Assembly: GCF_006715225.1 (NCBI RefSeq)
Contig: NZ_VFMU01000001.1
Span: forward strand, 558,001-622,000
Reading direction: 5' to 3'
Origin: Arthrobacter sp. SLBN-112
GTDB lineage: Bacteria > Actinomycetota > Actinomycetes > Actinomycetales > Micrococcaceae
DNA: 64,000 nt
Shown: positions 26,246 through 34,980 of the stretch, piece by piece
How the letters are laid out: every line of letters begins with the position of its first letter
How positions within the stretch are numbered: position 1 is the stretch's first letter
Program-made: the position numbers and the translations under genes
The notes under the pieces: generated by a model
What the model saw: only the letters and a program-made list of their open reading frames with translations
Told to the model about the DNA's origin: nothing
Databases searched by the model: none

Positions 26246-27121
26246 CTACCGGGTGGCCGTCGGAGAGGCCGACGACGTGGAGCCGCTGCCCGAGGACATC
26301 GTCGCCGAAGAGGTGGATGTGGCCGTGGACGAGGCTGAGCTGCTCGGCGAGGACTTGCTAACCGAACCGGACGAGCTGGTGGAGGTGGGGCTCGACGTTG
26401 CAGCGCTTTCGGCCTTCTGCAACACGTCGTTGATGAGGTCTTCAAGCTCCTTCTGGTCCTGGTCGCCCAGGTCCGTGCCGCTCTTGGTGGCAACCACCAG
26501 CAGGCGGCCGTCGGCAGCGGAAACCTGCATCAGCTTCTGCTGGTTGTCGCCGCTGCGGGTGCTGACGGTGGCGAAGGTCTTTTCAGCGTCCGTGTCCGCC
26601 TTCAACTCCTGGCTGGAAACGTCGTACTTCTGGCCCAGGGCTGAGACCGAGAACTTGGCGCACTGACTCATCTTGCCGCTGATGTCGTTCAGCGTCTTGA
26701 CGGCGTCCGGGCCCTCGCTGCCGGACTGGGCGGACAGGGTGCGCGGCTGGTTGCCCTCGGAGAGCGCCACGGCAACGTCGCCGCTTTCCACCTTGTCCAG
26801 CAGGCCGGCGGTGGCGATGTCCTTGCAGTCCTTAGGATCAATGGTTGCCGTGCTCATGAGCAGGTTGGCGATGTTTCCGCCCTGGTCAACCTGTTCCTTG
26901 GAGTAGAGCTTGAGTTCGTTCCCGTCGGCGTCCTTCTTGCCCGAAATAAGGTTGCGGAGCTCATCCTCCGAATACACCTTGGCGTTCGCGGTCTGGGTGG
27001 GGGAAGGGGTCGCGGATGTGGTGGTGCCTGACGGGGTGGCAGTACCGCCGCCTCCTCCCGTGCAGCCGGCCAAGGCCAGCATCGCCGCAGTCACCACTCC
27101 AAGCGCAGAAACTTTTCGCAT
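26246..27121 (-). CDS. Ser/Thr-rich lipoprotein of unknown function
   Basis: Membrane-anchored lipoprotein, 291 aa: a signal peptide with lipobox LALAGC, a Gly/Thr/Ser linker, a globular middle (residues 45-230) with Cys pairs in KDCKDI and MSQCAKF, and a C-terminal Ser/Thr tail of about 50 residues. ATG at 27121 lies 9 nt after GGAGG; a TTG 9 nt upstream would sit next to the ribosome-binding site. No recognised domain; it resembles actinobacterial extracytoplasmic sensor-type lipoproteins only in layout. Confidence 0.78.
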   Translation of the reverse strand: MRKVSALGVVTAAMLALAGCTGGGGGTATPSGTTTSATPSPTQTANAKVYSEDELRNLISGKKDADGNELKLYSKEQVDQGGNIANLLMSTATIDPKDCKDIATAGLLDKVESGDVAVALSEGNQPRTLSAQSGSEGPDAVKTLNDISGKMSQCAKFSVSALGQKYDVSSQELKADTDAEKTFATVSTRSGDNQQKLMQVSAADGRLLVVATKSGTDLGDQDQKELEDLINDVLQKAESAATSSPTSTSSSGSVSKSSPSSSASSTATSTSSATMSSGSGSTSSASPTATR

Positions 27122-27341
27122 CAGGATCAACCTCCGAAATAGACAGCATGCTTAGTAGTTCTAAGCGTAGAGGGTGAAGGGCGGGGACGGAAATAACGGA
27201 ATGATTTCAAATCCGGCGGGTTCGCCCCCAGTTGACCGCGGCTCAGGCGGGGAAGTGCCCCGATGGTGGGCTGACGCCCGGCCCGGCAACAAAGGTGGCC
27301 TGGCGGCGCCGACGGCCCCCGCCTATGGAATAATCCAAGCA

Positions 27342-27357
27342 GGTGGTCCGGACCGGA
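27342..27357. promoter_or_regulatory. DasR/NagR-like operator in front of the GntR gene
   Basis: GGTGGTCCGGACCGGA contains the dyad GGTCCGGACC and matches 11 of 16 positions of the published DasR consensus ACTGGTCTAGACCAGT as recalled. It lies 28-43 nt upstream of the regulator start, consistent with autoregulation. Confidence 0.55.
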
Positions 27358-27384
27358 CTTATCCAGCAGCAGGAGGGGCCCCAA

Positions 27385-28137
27385 TTGTTCGCCAAATCAA
27401 GGAGCGCCGCGGGAGCGGCGGCCACGGCCATCAATAACACCCAGGTCCCCAAGCACGAGCAACTGCGGCTGATCATACTCAAGCTCGCCAAAGAGGAACT
27501 GGAGCCCGGCGCCCGGCTTCCCAGCGAGCGGACGCTCATGGACTCTTACGGCGTCAGCCGCATCACAGTCCGCGCCGCCATCGGCCGCCTGGTCAATGAG
27601 GGGCACCTGGTCCGGGTTCCGGCGAAAGGTACCTTCGTGGCGGATTCCCCAGTGCAGTCAACGCTCCACCTGGCCTCGTTCACGCAGGAAATGGAGGCGA
27701 TGGGACACGTGCCCAGTACGGTGGTGCTGGTGGCCGAGGCGGGCACTGCCCCCGCGGATACGGCCGAGGCACTCAGCCTGCCACCGGGCTCCGAGGCCAT
27801 CCACTTGAAGCGCCTCCGCCTGGCAGACGGCCGGCCGGTCAGCGTGGATGACGCCTGGTACAACCCCGAGCATGCCCGCGGACTTCTGGATATCGACCTG
27901 ACAGGCTCGGTTTACAAAGCCCTCGCCGCGCAGTTCGGGCACCAGATCGACAGGGCCCGGCAGAGCGTGAGGTCCGAGGGCGCCCCCGCGGATGTGGGGG
28001 CGCTCCTCGGAACCGGCACAGGGGCGCCGGTACTGGCCTTCGACCGGGTGTCCTATTCAGGGCCCCTTGCCATCGAACATTCTCGCTCGTGGTACCGCTC
28101 CGACCGCTACTCCCTGAACATGGAAGTCCGGCTCTAG
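27385..28137 (+). CDS. GntR/HutC-family regulator (NagR/DasR-like)
   Basis: 250-aa repressor with an N-terminal GntR winged HTH (PKHEQLRLIILKLAKEELEPGARLPSERTLMDSYGVSRITVRAAIGRLVNEG) and a C-terminal UTRA sugar-phosphate-binding domain (LHLASFTQEMEAMGHVPST through IEHSRSWYRSDRYSL). TTG 27385 follows AGGAGG by 8 nt and keeps the operator outside the coding region; GTG 27343 would not. Beside PTS, nagB and nagA genes, it is almost certainly the amino-sugar regulator that senses GlcN-6-P or GlcNAc-6-P. Confidence 0.88.
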   Translation: MFAKSRSAAGAAATAINNTQVPKHEQLRLIILKLAKEELEPGARLPSERTLMDSYGVSRITVRAAIGRLVNEGHLVRVPAKGTFVADSPVQSTLHLASFTQEMEAMGHVPSTVVLVAEAGTAPADTAEALSLPPGSEAIHLKRLRLADGRPVSVDDAWYNPEHARGLLDIDLTGSVYKALAAQFGHQIDRARQSVRSEGAPADVGALLGTGTGAPVLAFDRVSYSGPLAIEHSRSWYRSDRYSLNMEVRL

Positions 28138-28147
28138 AAACAAACCC

Positions 28148-28606
28148 CTAGTCCAGCGAGAACAGCTCCTGGCCGGCGGTGACAGCGCCGGCTCCAGTGA
28201 GCGTTGCCATGTCCGGCTTGGTGTCGAGGACGACGACGGGACTCACCATCGAGTAACCGGCCGCGAGGGCGGCGGTGGGATCGACGCGCATGACGGCAGC
28301 GCCGGCGTCGACAGTGTCGCCTTGGGCAATCAGCAGCTTAAAGCCTTCGCCTTTGAGTTTGACCGTGTCGATGCCCACATGGGTGAGCACACCGCGCCCT
28401 GAGGACTCAACCACTACAAAGGCATGCGGCAGCAGCTTGATCACCTTTCCCGCGACCGGGGAGACGACGTCGAACATTTCGCCTGCCGGCGGTTCCACTG
28501 CGGCGCCGGAACCCACCATCTGGCCGGCGAAAACAGGGTCGGGGACTTCGGCAAGCGGAACTACGGTACCGGCAATGGGTGCCAGCACCACCAGGGACTG
28601 TGCCAC
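28148..28606 (-). CDS. PTS enzyme IIA, glucose/GlcNAc type (Crr-like)
   Basis: Soluble EIIA, 152 aa, that passes phosphate from HPr to EIIB. The active-site His lies in VLTHVGIDTVKLKGEGF; the first conserved His is in LPHAFVVVES. GTG 28606 shares one base with the EIIB stop (TAGTG), so the pair is translationally coupled. Its 3' end is 10 bp from the converging regulator gene. Confidence 0.92.
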   Translation of the reverse strand: MAQSLVVLAPIAGTVVPLAEVPDPVFAGQMVGSGAAVEPPAGEMFDVVSPVAGKVIKLLPHAFVVVESSGRGVLTHVGIDTVKLKGEGFKLLIAQGDTVDAGAAVMRVDPTAALAAGYSMVSPVVVLDTKPDMATLTGAGAVTAGQELFSLD

Positions 28607-28836
28607 TAGAGGAGGTCCTCGATGTCTTCGGCCAGGGTGTCGGCCTCGGGGCCAACGATGACTTGGACAGCCGTGCCGGAGGCCAGCACGCCGTGGGCTC
28701 CGGCGGCCTTCAGGGAGGCCTCGTTCACCAGGGAACCATCTTTAACCTCAGTGCGAAGGCGGGTAATGCAGGCTTCAATCTCCACGATGTTGCCGGCTCC
28801 GCCCAGTCCTTCAATGATCTTTTCTGCTTTGGACAT
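28606..28836 (-). CDS. PTS enzyme IIB, glucose/GlcNAc type
   Basis: 76-residue EIIB domain protein; the phospho-accepting Cys is in EACITRLRTEV. ATG 28836 follows AAAGGG. It is encoded separately from EIIC, which is divergent, and upstream of EIIA. With the EIIC gene it completes a split amino-sugar permease. Confidence 0.9.
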   Translation of the reverse strand: MSKAEKIIEGLGGAGNIVEIEACITRLRTEVKDGSLVNEASLKAAGAHGVLASGTAVQVIVGPEADTLAEDIEDLL

Positions 28837-28961
28837 GGTTGCCCTTTCTGACGGTGCCCGCTCGGAGCACTGCTTCCTCACCGGGGCCGGCGGCCCAAGT
28901 GCGACCAATTATGGCTTCCACCACCGGCCTTTTGAATGGCCCGGCAGGATTTCCCATTGCC

Positions 28962-28967
28962 TTGACA
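28962..28967 (+). promoter_or_regulatory. Candidate -35 hexamer (TTGACA) for the EIIC-nag operon
   Basis: Exact TTGACA 100 bp before the EIIC start; no strong -10 hexamer is seen at the expected distance. The DasR-like operator begins 27 bp downstream, a position that would block initiation. Promoter function inferred. Confidence 0.4.
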
Positions 28968-28993
28968 GGCGCTCGTGGGATGGATCACACTGA

Positions 28994-29009
28994 TCTGGTC
29001 ATAACCAGA
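28994..29009. promoter_or_regulatory. DasR/NagR-like operator upstream of PTS EIIC
   Basis: TCTGGTCATAACCAGA, a perfect 6+4+6 palindrome with the TGGTC/ACCA core of DasR sites (11 of 16 positions), 58 bp before the EIIC start and in the divergent region shared with EIIB-EIIA. Confidence 0.75.
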
Positions 29010-29067
29010 CAGTACCGGCTGGAACCCCTCCTTTACAAGCCCCACCAGAACCCGCAGAGGTGCAACC

Positions 29068-30318
29068 ATGTCAACATCCGAGACCGCCGCCTTGGCTCCC
29101 GAAAAGAAGCCAAACAAGGCGTTTGCCACACTGCAGCGCCTGGGCCGCACCCTGATGCTGCCCATCGCTGTTCTTCCCGCCGCAGGCATCCTGCTGCGCA
29201 TTGGCCAGGCCGACCTGCTCGGGGCCATCCCTGGATTTGAAGGTGGCGCCGCCGTCATCTCCGCAGCCGGCAATGCCGTTTTCACTTGGCTGCCGCTCAT
29301 TTTTGCAGTGGGCATCGCCATCGGCTGGGCCAAGAAGGCCGATGGGTCAACCGCACTGGCCGCTGTGGTGGGCTACATGGTGATTGACGGCGTCTTCAAG
29401 GCCATGTCCCCGCTGGTCCTGGCCGGACAGGTTGATCCGGCGGGCAAGCCCGCCATGATCAACTACGGTGTCCTCGCCGGCATTGTGGTGGGCCTGCTTT
29501 CCGCCACGCTGTGGCAGCGGTTTTATCGCACGAAACTGCCTGACTTCCTCGGATTCTTCAGTGGCCGCCGGTTGGTGCCCATCCTGACCTCCGTCACGAG
29601 CCTGGTGGCCGGCGTCGTCCTTGCCCTGGCCTACCCGCTCTTCAACGCCGGCCTCTCTGCAGTGGGCCAGGCCGTGGCCAGTAACGCCGTAGCCGGCGGC
29701 GGCATCTACGGCTTCGCCAACCGCATGCTGATCCCCGCCGGACTGCATCACATCCTGAACTCCGGTGTCTGGTTCCTCATCGGCGACTACACGGACGCCT
29801 CAGGCCACCTGGTCCGCGGTGACCTCAACCGCTTCTTTGCCGGGGACCCCAGCGCGGGCATCTTCATGACGGGCTTCTTCCCCATCATGATGTTCGGCCT
29901 GCCTGCAGCTGCACTTGCCATCTGGCGCCACGCCAAGCCCTCGCAGAAGAAAATCGTGGGCGGCATCATGCTCTCCACCGCGCTGACCGCTTTCTTCACC
30001 GGCATCACCGAACCGCTTGAGTACTCCTTTATGTTCGTGGCCTTCCCGCTCTACATCGTCCACGCCGCCCTAACCGGAACGTCCATGGCGCTGGTCAACG
30101 CGCTGGGAATCCATCACGGGTTCACGTTCTCTGCAGGCCTGATCGACTTCGTCCTCAACTTCGGCAAATCACAGAACGGCTGGCTGCTCATCCCCATAGG
30201 ACTGGGCTACGCGGCGATCTACTACTTCCTCTTCTCCTTCGTGATCAAGCGCTGGAACCTGCGCACCCCTGGCCGCGAGGACGACGAGGTCACCGTGGAG
30301 ACCGACGCTGCGAAGTAG
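29068..30318 (+). CDS. nagE: PTS enzyme IIC, N-acetylglucosamine specific
   Basis: Membrane permease component, 416 aa with about ten hydrophobic segments. Family motifs of the glucose/GlcNAc EIIC are clear: [19 protein letters not shown] at the start, [15 protein letters not shown], the substrate region [16 protein letters not shown] and the C-terminal segment. No fused EIIA or EIIB. The operator upstream and nagBA downstream make GlcNAc the likely substrate. Confidence 0.9.
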   Translation: MSTSETAALAPEKKPNKAFATLQRLGRTLMLPIAVLPAAGILLRIGQADLLGAIPGFEGGAAVISAAGNAVFTWLPLIFAVGIAIGWAKKADGSTALAAVVGYMVIDGVFKAMSPLVLAGQVDPAGKPAMINYGVLAGIVVGLLSATLWQRFYRTKLPDFLGFFSGRRLVPILTSVTSLVAGVVLALAYPLFNAGLSAVGQAVASNAVAGGGIYGFANRMLIPAGLHHILNSGVWFLIGDYTDASGHLVRGDLNRFFAGDPSAGIFMTGFFPIMMFGLPAAALAIWRHAKPSQKKIVGGIMLSTALTAFFTGITEPLEYSFMFVAFPLYIVHAALTGTSMALVNALGIHHGFTFSAGLIDFVLNFGKSQNGWLLIPIGLGYAAIYYFLFSFVIKRWNLRTPGREDDEVTVETDAAK

Positions 30319-30374
30319 CGTCACGCGCCTTCATCCTCATCTCCCGCAACTGCAACCGGAAGCACCCAGACCGC

Positions 30375-31154
30375 ATGGAAATCATCATTCTCCCCACCCC
30401 TGCCGAGGTCGCCCGCGCGGCCGCGGACGCCGTCGAGGACCAGGTCCGCCGCGGCCCGTCCGTCCTGGGCCTGGCCACCGGGTCCACGCCACTGGGCACC
30501 TACCAGGAACTTATCGAACGGCACCGCAGAGGCGGCCTGAGCTTCGCAGAGGCCCAGGCGTTCCTGCTGGACGAGTACGTGGGACTGTCCGCCGGGCATC
30601 CGCAGTCATACCACTCGGTCATCCGCGAGGAATTCACGGCAAGCGTGGACTTCGGCGCCGACGCGGTGCATGGCCTGGACGGCATGGCGGAGGACCTGCA
30701 GGCCGAGGCGGAGCAGTACGAGGCGCGGATTGCAGCTGCGGGAGGGGTGGATCTCCAGATCCTTGGCATCGGCACGGACGGGCATGTGGGCTTCAACGAA
30801 CCGATGTCCTCGCTCGGCTCGCGCACCCGGATCAAGACCCTTACCCGCCAGACGCGCCAGGACAACGCCCGCTTCTTCGACTCCGCGGACGCTGTCCCGG
30901 ACCACGTCCTGACCCAGGGGCTGGGCACCATCCGCGAAGCCCGGCACCTGCTGCTGCTCGCCATGGGCGAGGCCAAGGCCGAGGCCATCGCGGCCGCCGT
31001 CGAGGGCCCGGTCGCCGCCAACTGCCCCGCGTCCGCGCTCCAGCTGCACCCGCACGTCTCGGTCCTGGTGGACGAGGCCGCAGCCTCGCGGCTGGCCCAC
31101 CGGGACTACTACACGGACACCTTCGGACGGAAGCCGGCGTGGCAGGGGCTCTGA
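30375..31154 (+). CDS. nagB: Glucosamine-6-phosphate deaminase
   Basis: Converts GlcN-6-P to fructose-6-P and ammonia; 259 aa. Motifs: [16 protein letters not shown] (phosphate loop), FLLDEYVGL (catalytic Asp) and [13 protein letters not shown] (catalytic His and neighbours). It lies 57 bp downstream of the EIIC gene, probably in the same transcript, and overlaps the next gene by 16 nt. Confidence 0.95.
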   Translation: MEIIILPTPAEVARAAADAVEDQVRRGPSVLGLATGSTPLGTYQELIERHRRGGLSFAEAQAFLLDEYVGLSAGHPQSYHSVIREEFTASVDFGADAVHGLDGMAEDLQAEAEQYEARIAAAGGVDLQILGIGTDGHVGFNEPMSSLGSRTRIKTLTRQTRQDNARFFDSADAVPDHVLTQGLGTIREARHLLLLAMGEAKAEAIAAAVEGPVAANCPASALQLHPHVSVLVDEAAASRLAHRDYYTDTFGRKPAWQGL

Positions 31155-31936
31155 GCACGGGACAGGGCACGCCGGCTGCTGTCCGCCGCCCGCAGCTGGA
31201 ACTTGCCGTGGAAAACGCCGACGGCGTCCTGCTGGCCGCCGCCGTGGGCGCGGCCCGGGTTGAACTCTGCGCCGCCCTGGCGGAGACGGAGGGCATCACG
31301 CCAAGCATCGGCACCATCGAGCAGGCGTGCGGCCTGGGCCTTCCCGTCCACGTCCTGGTGCGTCCGCGGCCGGGCAACTTCACCTATTCGCCCGGTGAGC
31401 TCGATGTCATTGAGCGTGATGCCGCTGCGGCTTTGGGTGCCGGAGCCGCGGGCGTGGTGGTTGGTGTCCTGGCATCCGACGGCGGCCCGGATGTTAAGGC
31501 AATCCGGCGCGTCGTGGCAGCAGCGCGGGCCGTGAGGCCGGACGCCGAAGTCACGTTCCACCGCGCGTTCGATGCAGCCCTGGCCGCCGGCCTGGACCCC
31601 GCCGAGGCGCTCTCCCGGCTGGAGGAGGCCGGGGTGGACCGGGTCCTCACCAGTGGTGGTGGCCCCGACTGCGCAGCAGGGTTGGAGATGCTTGGCAGGA
31701 TTGTGAAGCAGGGACGCCGGAGTGCTCCCTCGGTCCAGATCATGGCAGGCGGGGGTGTCACCCTGGCGCTGGTACCGTCGCTCCTTGAAGCGGGAGTCCA
31801 TGCCGTGCACACCTCGGCGCGGCCCCGGTACGGAGGCGGGGACCGGGCTGGCGCCGCAGACCACGGCCTGGCCGCCCGCATGGCTGCCGCCGTGTCCGCC
31901 GTGCCGCTGATGCAACCGACGAACGAAGGACAGTAA
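31139..31936 (+). CDS. cutC: CutC-family TIM-barrel protein
   Basis: 265-aa CutC family protein, historically linked to copper homeostasis but with a (beta/alpha)8 barrel whose real reaction is uncertain. Motifs: [68 protein letters not shown] and RVLTSGGG. The GTG start lies 16 nt inside nagB and the stop is only 3 bp before nagA, so it belongs to the nag operon. The position suggests an amino-sugar-related role rather than copper, as inference. Confidence 0.87.
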   Translation: MAGALSTGQGTPAAVRRPQLELAVENADGVLLAAAVGAARVELCAALAETEGITPSIGTIEQACGLGLPVHVLVRPRPGNFTYSPGELDVIERDAAAALGAGAAGVVVGVLASDGGPDVKAIRRVVAAARAVRPDAEVTFHRAFDAALAAGLDPAEALSRLEEAGVDRVLTSGGGPDCAAGLEMLGRIVKQGRRSAPSVQIMAGGGVTLALVPSLLEAGVHAVHTSARPRYGGGDRAGAADHGLAARMAAAVSAVPLMQPTNEGQ

Positions 31937-31939
31937 ACG

Positions 31940-33139
31940 ATGGGCAATGAACTGTTTCTTCGCGGCCGTATAGTCACCGCGTCGCTGGATATCGCGGACG
32001 GAGTAGTGGCGGCCGACGACGGCCTGGTCACCTTCGCGGGCCCGGCGGAGGACTTCCCCGGGGTACTTCCGCCGGACGCACCCGCCGGCCGCGTCCTGCT
32101 GCCGGGCCTGGTGGACGTGCACTGCCATGGCGCCTATGGTTCGGATTTCTCCGAGGGCGATCCCGACGGCGCCGAGCGGGCTGCACGCTACCTGCACAGC
32201 CGTGGAACCACTACCCTGCTGGCCAGCGTGGTCACCGGAGAGCCCGCGGACCTGGTGCGGAACCTCGGGATGTTGCGGGAGCTGGTAAGCCTGGGGCTGA
32301 TTGCGGGATCGCACCTGGAGGGTCCTTTCCTCTCGGGCCAGCAGTGTGGCGCGCACGATCCCGCCCTGCTCCTGGAACCAGATCCGGATGTAGTGGCCCG
32401 CATGCTGGCCGCGGCAGGGCCGACCTTGGCCTCCATGACCTTGGCGGCCGAGCTGCCCGGCGCCCCCGAACTTGCTGGCCAGCTCGCCGCCCGCGGCATC
32501 ATCCCGTCGCTGGGCCACACGGCCGCGGACCATACGACGGCTTCAGCCTTCCTGGCCCGCGCGGCGGCGGCTTTGGACTCGGCTGGCAATTCCACCCTGA
32601 GGAACCGCCCGACGGTAACCCACTTGTTCAATGCCATGCCTTCCCTGCACCACCGCTCCCCCGGCCCTGTCTCGGCCAGCCTCAGCGCGGCAAAAGCTGG
32701 AAAAGCAGTGGTGGAACTCATTGCCGATGGCGTGCACCTGGCCCCGGAAACTGTGAAGCTGGTGTTCGACCTTGTGGGTGCGGAGAACATCGCCCTGGTT
32801 ACCGACGCGATGGCCGCCACCGGCCTGGACGACGGACGGTACCGGCTGGGTTCCCTCTCGGTGACCGTCAGCGGAGGCGTGGCGCGCGTGGATAACACGG
32901 GGGCCATCGCTGGTGGTACCAGCACTTTGCTGGACGTCGTCCGGGCCACCGTTGCTGCTGGTGTTCCCCTGCGGGATGCGGTGACGTCCGCGACCGCCGT
33001 CCCCGCCGCCGTGCTGGGGCTTTCAGCTAAGGCAGGCGACCTGCGGCCCGGGATGCCCGCGGATGTGGTCCTGGTTGATCAGGACCTGAACCTGGCCGGG
33101 GTGCTGCGAAAGGGTGCTTGGGCCACCGCACCAAGCTGA
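31940..33139 (+). CDS. nagA: N-acetylglucosamine-6-phosphate deacetylase
   Basis: Hydrolyses GlcNAc-6-P to GlcN-6-P and acetate; 399 aa, amidohydrolase superfamily. Metal/active-site motifs: VDVHCHGAYGSDFSEG, SHLEGPFLSG, SLGHTAAD, THLFNAMPSLHHR and VTDAMAATGL (catalytic Asp). ATG lies 3 bp after cutC. It completes the uptake-deacetylation-deamination route together with the PTS and nagB. Confidence 0.95.
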   Translation: MGNELFLRGRIVTASLDIADGVVAADDGLVTFAGPAEDFPGVLPPDAPAGRVLLPGLVDVHCHGAYGSDFSEGDPDGAERAARYLHSRGTTTLLASVVTGEPADLVRNLGMLRELVSLGLIAGSHLEGPFLSGQQCGAHDPALLLEPDPDVVARMLAAAGPTLASMTLAAELPGAPELAGQLAARGIIPSLGHTAADHTTASAFLARAAAALDSAGNSTLRNRPTVTHLFNAMPSLHHRSPGPVSASLSAAKAGKAVVELIADGVHLAPETVKLVFDLVGAENIALVTDAMAATGLDDGRYRLGSLSVTVSGGVARVDNTGAIAGGTSTLLDVVRATVAAGVPLRDAVTSATAVPAAVLGLSAKAGDLRPGMPADVVLVDQDLNLAGVLRKGAWATAPS

Positions 33140-33155
33140 GTGGCCCGATACGGCA

Positions 33156-33182
33156 AGTCCCGGTCGTCCTGGCCGGGGCTTG
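33156..33182. terminator. Weak hairpin after nagA
   Basis: 9-bp stem (33156-33164 / 33174-33182, one G:U) between nagA and the converging hydrolase gene; no T-run. Confidence 0.4.
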
Positions 33183-33216
33183 ATGCCTGGGAACCGTAGT
33201 TCGCAGACCCAGTTGC

Positions 33217-34050
33217 CTATGCTGCCTCGGGGCCTCCCGCAATGCGCCGCCGACGAAGCGGGATCCGTAGAGCGCGCTCCCCGGCAGCCAGAGCCCGTAG
33301 CCGGGGCGCAACTCCCATGGCCAGCGGCGGCCCATGGCCGGGTGCCAGCAACCGGGGGCCCAGCTCCGCCAGGCGCGCAGCCGAGTCCTTTGACAGCTTC
33401 CAGTTCCACGTGGTGTACCGGGGCGGTCCGGACAGATCCGGCACCCCGAACAGGATTCCGCCGATCGAATTCAGGTTTACTGTCACAACAGCATCGCCGG
33501 TGATCAGGACGCCGTCGCTGGAGCGCCAATACGCTACATGCCCGGCGGTGTGGCCAGGGGTGGGGACGGCAGCCCACTCGGGCAGGCCAGGCACTTTCCC
33601 GTCCGGGGGAAGGCTCTGCACCACGTCGGTAATGTCGCCTGCCGCTTCGATCCGCCGGCGTGCCCGGGCCGGCAGGGACCACAGGAACGGGGCGATGAAC
33701 CACCTGTCCAATGGCATGGAAAACTCAGGGATGTACCGCCCGGAAGCCATAGGCAGCTCGGCCTGGTGGACGAACACCGGGACGCCCCACAGCCGCGCCA
33801 GGGCTCCGGCTGCGCCGGAGTGGTCCGGGTGGATGTGCGTCAGGAAGATGGCTGCGGGGGCGTGGCCGGATCCGAGCATTTTTTCCACCGCGGCCCGGAC
33901 CGGTTCCGCGCTGCCCGCCCATCCGCAATCAACCATCACCCACGTGGGACCGGACCTCACCAAGTAGAGGTTTGAGGCCGTCGGTCCGGAGCCTGTGGTC
34001 ATGAGGATCACTCCGGAGGCAATCTCCCGTGGTTCTGAAATCCGCATCAT
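33217..34050 (-). CDS. MBL-fold metallo-hydrolase
   Basis: Zinc-dependent hydrolase of unknown substrate, 277 aa. Motifs are the MBL signature HIHPDHSG (zinc ligands), PTPGHTAGHVAYW, LITGDAVV and APGHGPPLA. Seven bases separate it from the GyrI-like gene upstream, so it is the last gene of a small operon. Glyoxalase II-like, lactonase-like or other activities are all possible. Confidence 0.88.
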   Translation of the reverse strand: MMRISEPREIASGVILMTTGSGPTASNLYLVRSGPTWVMVDCGWAGSAEPVRAAVEKMLGSGHAPAAIFLTHIHPDHSGAAGALARLWGVPVFVHQAELPMASGRYIPEFSMPLDRWFIAPFLWSLPARARRRIEAAGDITDVVQSLPPDGKVPGLPEWAAVPTPGHTAGHVAYWRSSDGVLITGDAVVTVNLNSIGGILFGVPDLSGPPRYTTWNWKLSKDSAARLAELGPRLLAPGHGPPLAMGVAPRLRALAAGERALRIPLRRRRIAGGPEAA

Positions 34051-34057
34051 TGCCCTC

Positions 34058-34693
34058 TCACACCACCGGGTGGCGAATCAGGGTGCGCAGCTTTTCCGGT
34101 GCACTGCGCCGGGGATCACCCAGGTAAATCTCGTGGTGGCGCCCTCGGACCTTTAGTCCGGCTTCCGTGATGGCTGCGTCCAGTCGGGCAATAGTGGGAC
34201 CTTCGTCCGCGTAGGGACCGATATGGAGCACTTGGGCGCACCGGCCTTCTTCCCAACGTTCGAAGCGGACCAACGCCAAGCCGGGAAGACCTTTGGGACG
34301 GGAGCCGTCCAGGGCCCGTTCCAGAAGGGCTTCATCGACAGGTTCCGGCTGGACCATCATGGCCTGCCACCGCCATGATTCCCGGGGAATGCCTGAGAGT
34401 CCCGTAAAGCCAGCGGCCACGCCTTCCAGACTTTCCGCATGATTCGGGTCCTCAAACCACCACAAGGCTTCCAGGGGCATCACTTTTGTCACCTCACCGG
34501 ACTGCTTCCTGAGCCCGAAGTGCGCCGCGTAGCTGACGGTAAACAGCGCCTGGACCGCCTCGGCGAATGCCGGTCCGTCAGGGTCCCCCTCACCCTGGAC
34601 AAGGGCGAAAAGCAAAGGAGGGACGTCCACGAAGTCGACGGACCCCTTGCGTGTTTTATAGAGAGCCGCAACGTCCTGCCGAAGGTCGCTCAC
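34058..34693 (-). CDS. GyrI-like small-molecule-binding protein
   Basis: 211-aa protein of the GyrI-like/SOUL-related effector-binding family (LLFALVQGEGDPDGPAFAEAVQALFTVSYAAHFGLRK, then KVMPLEALWWFED, and the C-terminal GLPGLALVRFERWEEGRCAQVLHIGPYADEGPTI). No DNA-binding domain is fused. GTG overlaps the stop of the tiny membrane protein gene (GTGA). Such proteins bind or hydrolyse small hydrophobic compounds; the ligand here is unknown. Confidence 0.83.
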   Translation of the reverse strand: MSDLRQDVAALYKTRKGSVDFVDVPPLLFALVQGEGDPDGPAFAEAVQALFTVSYAAHFGLRKQSGEVTKVMPLEALWWFEDPNHAESLEGVAAGFTGLSGIPRESWRWQAMMVQPEPVDEALLERALDGSRPKGLPGLALVRFERWEEGRCAQVLHIGPYADEGPTIARLDAAITEAGLKVRGRHHEIYLGDPRRSAPEKLRTLIRHPVV

Positions 34694-34902
34694 CGTACAT
34701 GCACTCCATTCGGCTGCCTTGGATGGAAGGGAATGGAACGCCTACGGTCACCCCGGGTGACCTGCACGGGAACGGGAGCGAACAGGCCCGGCAAGCCAAG
34801 GCGTTCAGGGCCAAGCCAGCTGCCGAGCGCCATGACGGCCCCGCCCGCAATGGACGTCAGCGCAACGACTGCAAGCACCGCCAGGAGGGCAACCCGCCTC
34901 AT
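34690..34902 (-). CDS. Small membrane or secreted protein
   Basis: 70 residues: MRRVALLAVLAVVALTSIAGGAVMALG is one membrane segment or signal anchor, followed by a basic Pro/Arg-rich tail. ATG 34902 is preceded by GGAGTGAGG, and its stop overlaps the GTG of the GyrI-like gene by 4 nt, supporting a real, translationally coupled first gene of a three-gene operon. Function unknown. Confidence 0.6.
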   Translation of the reverse strand: MRRVALLAVLAVVALTSIAGGAVMALGSWLGPERLGLPGLFAPVPVQVTRGDRRRSIPFHPRQPNGVHVR

Positions 34903-34980
34903 GGCCTCACTCCAATGGACCTCGCCATGAAGCCAGTTTTCCCCCGCCCTGGAGTAGCCAGTAGGGCCGAATGTCCTTCT

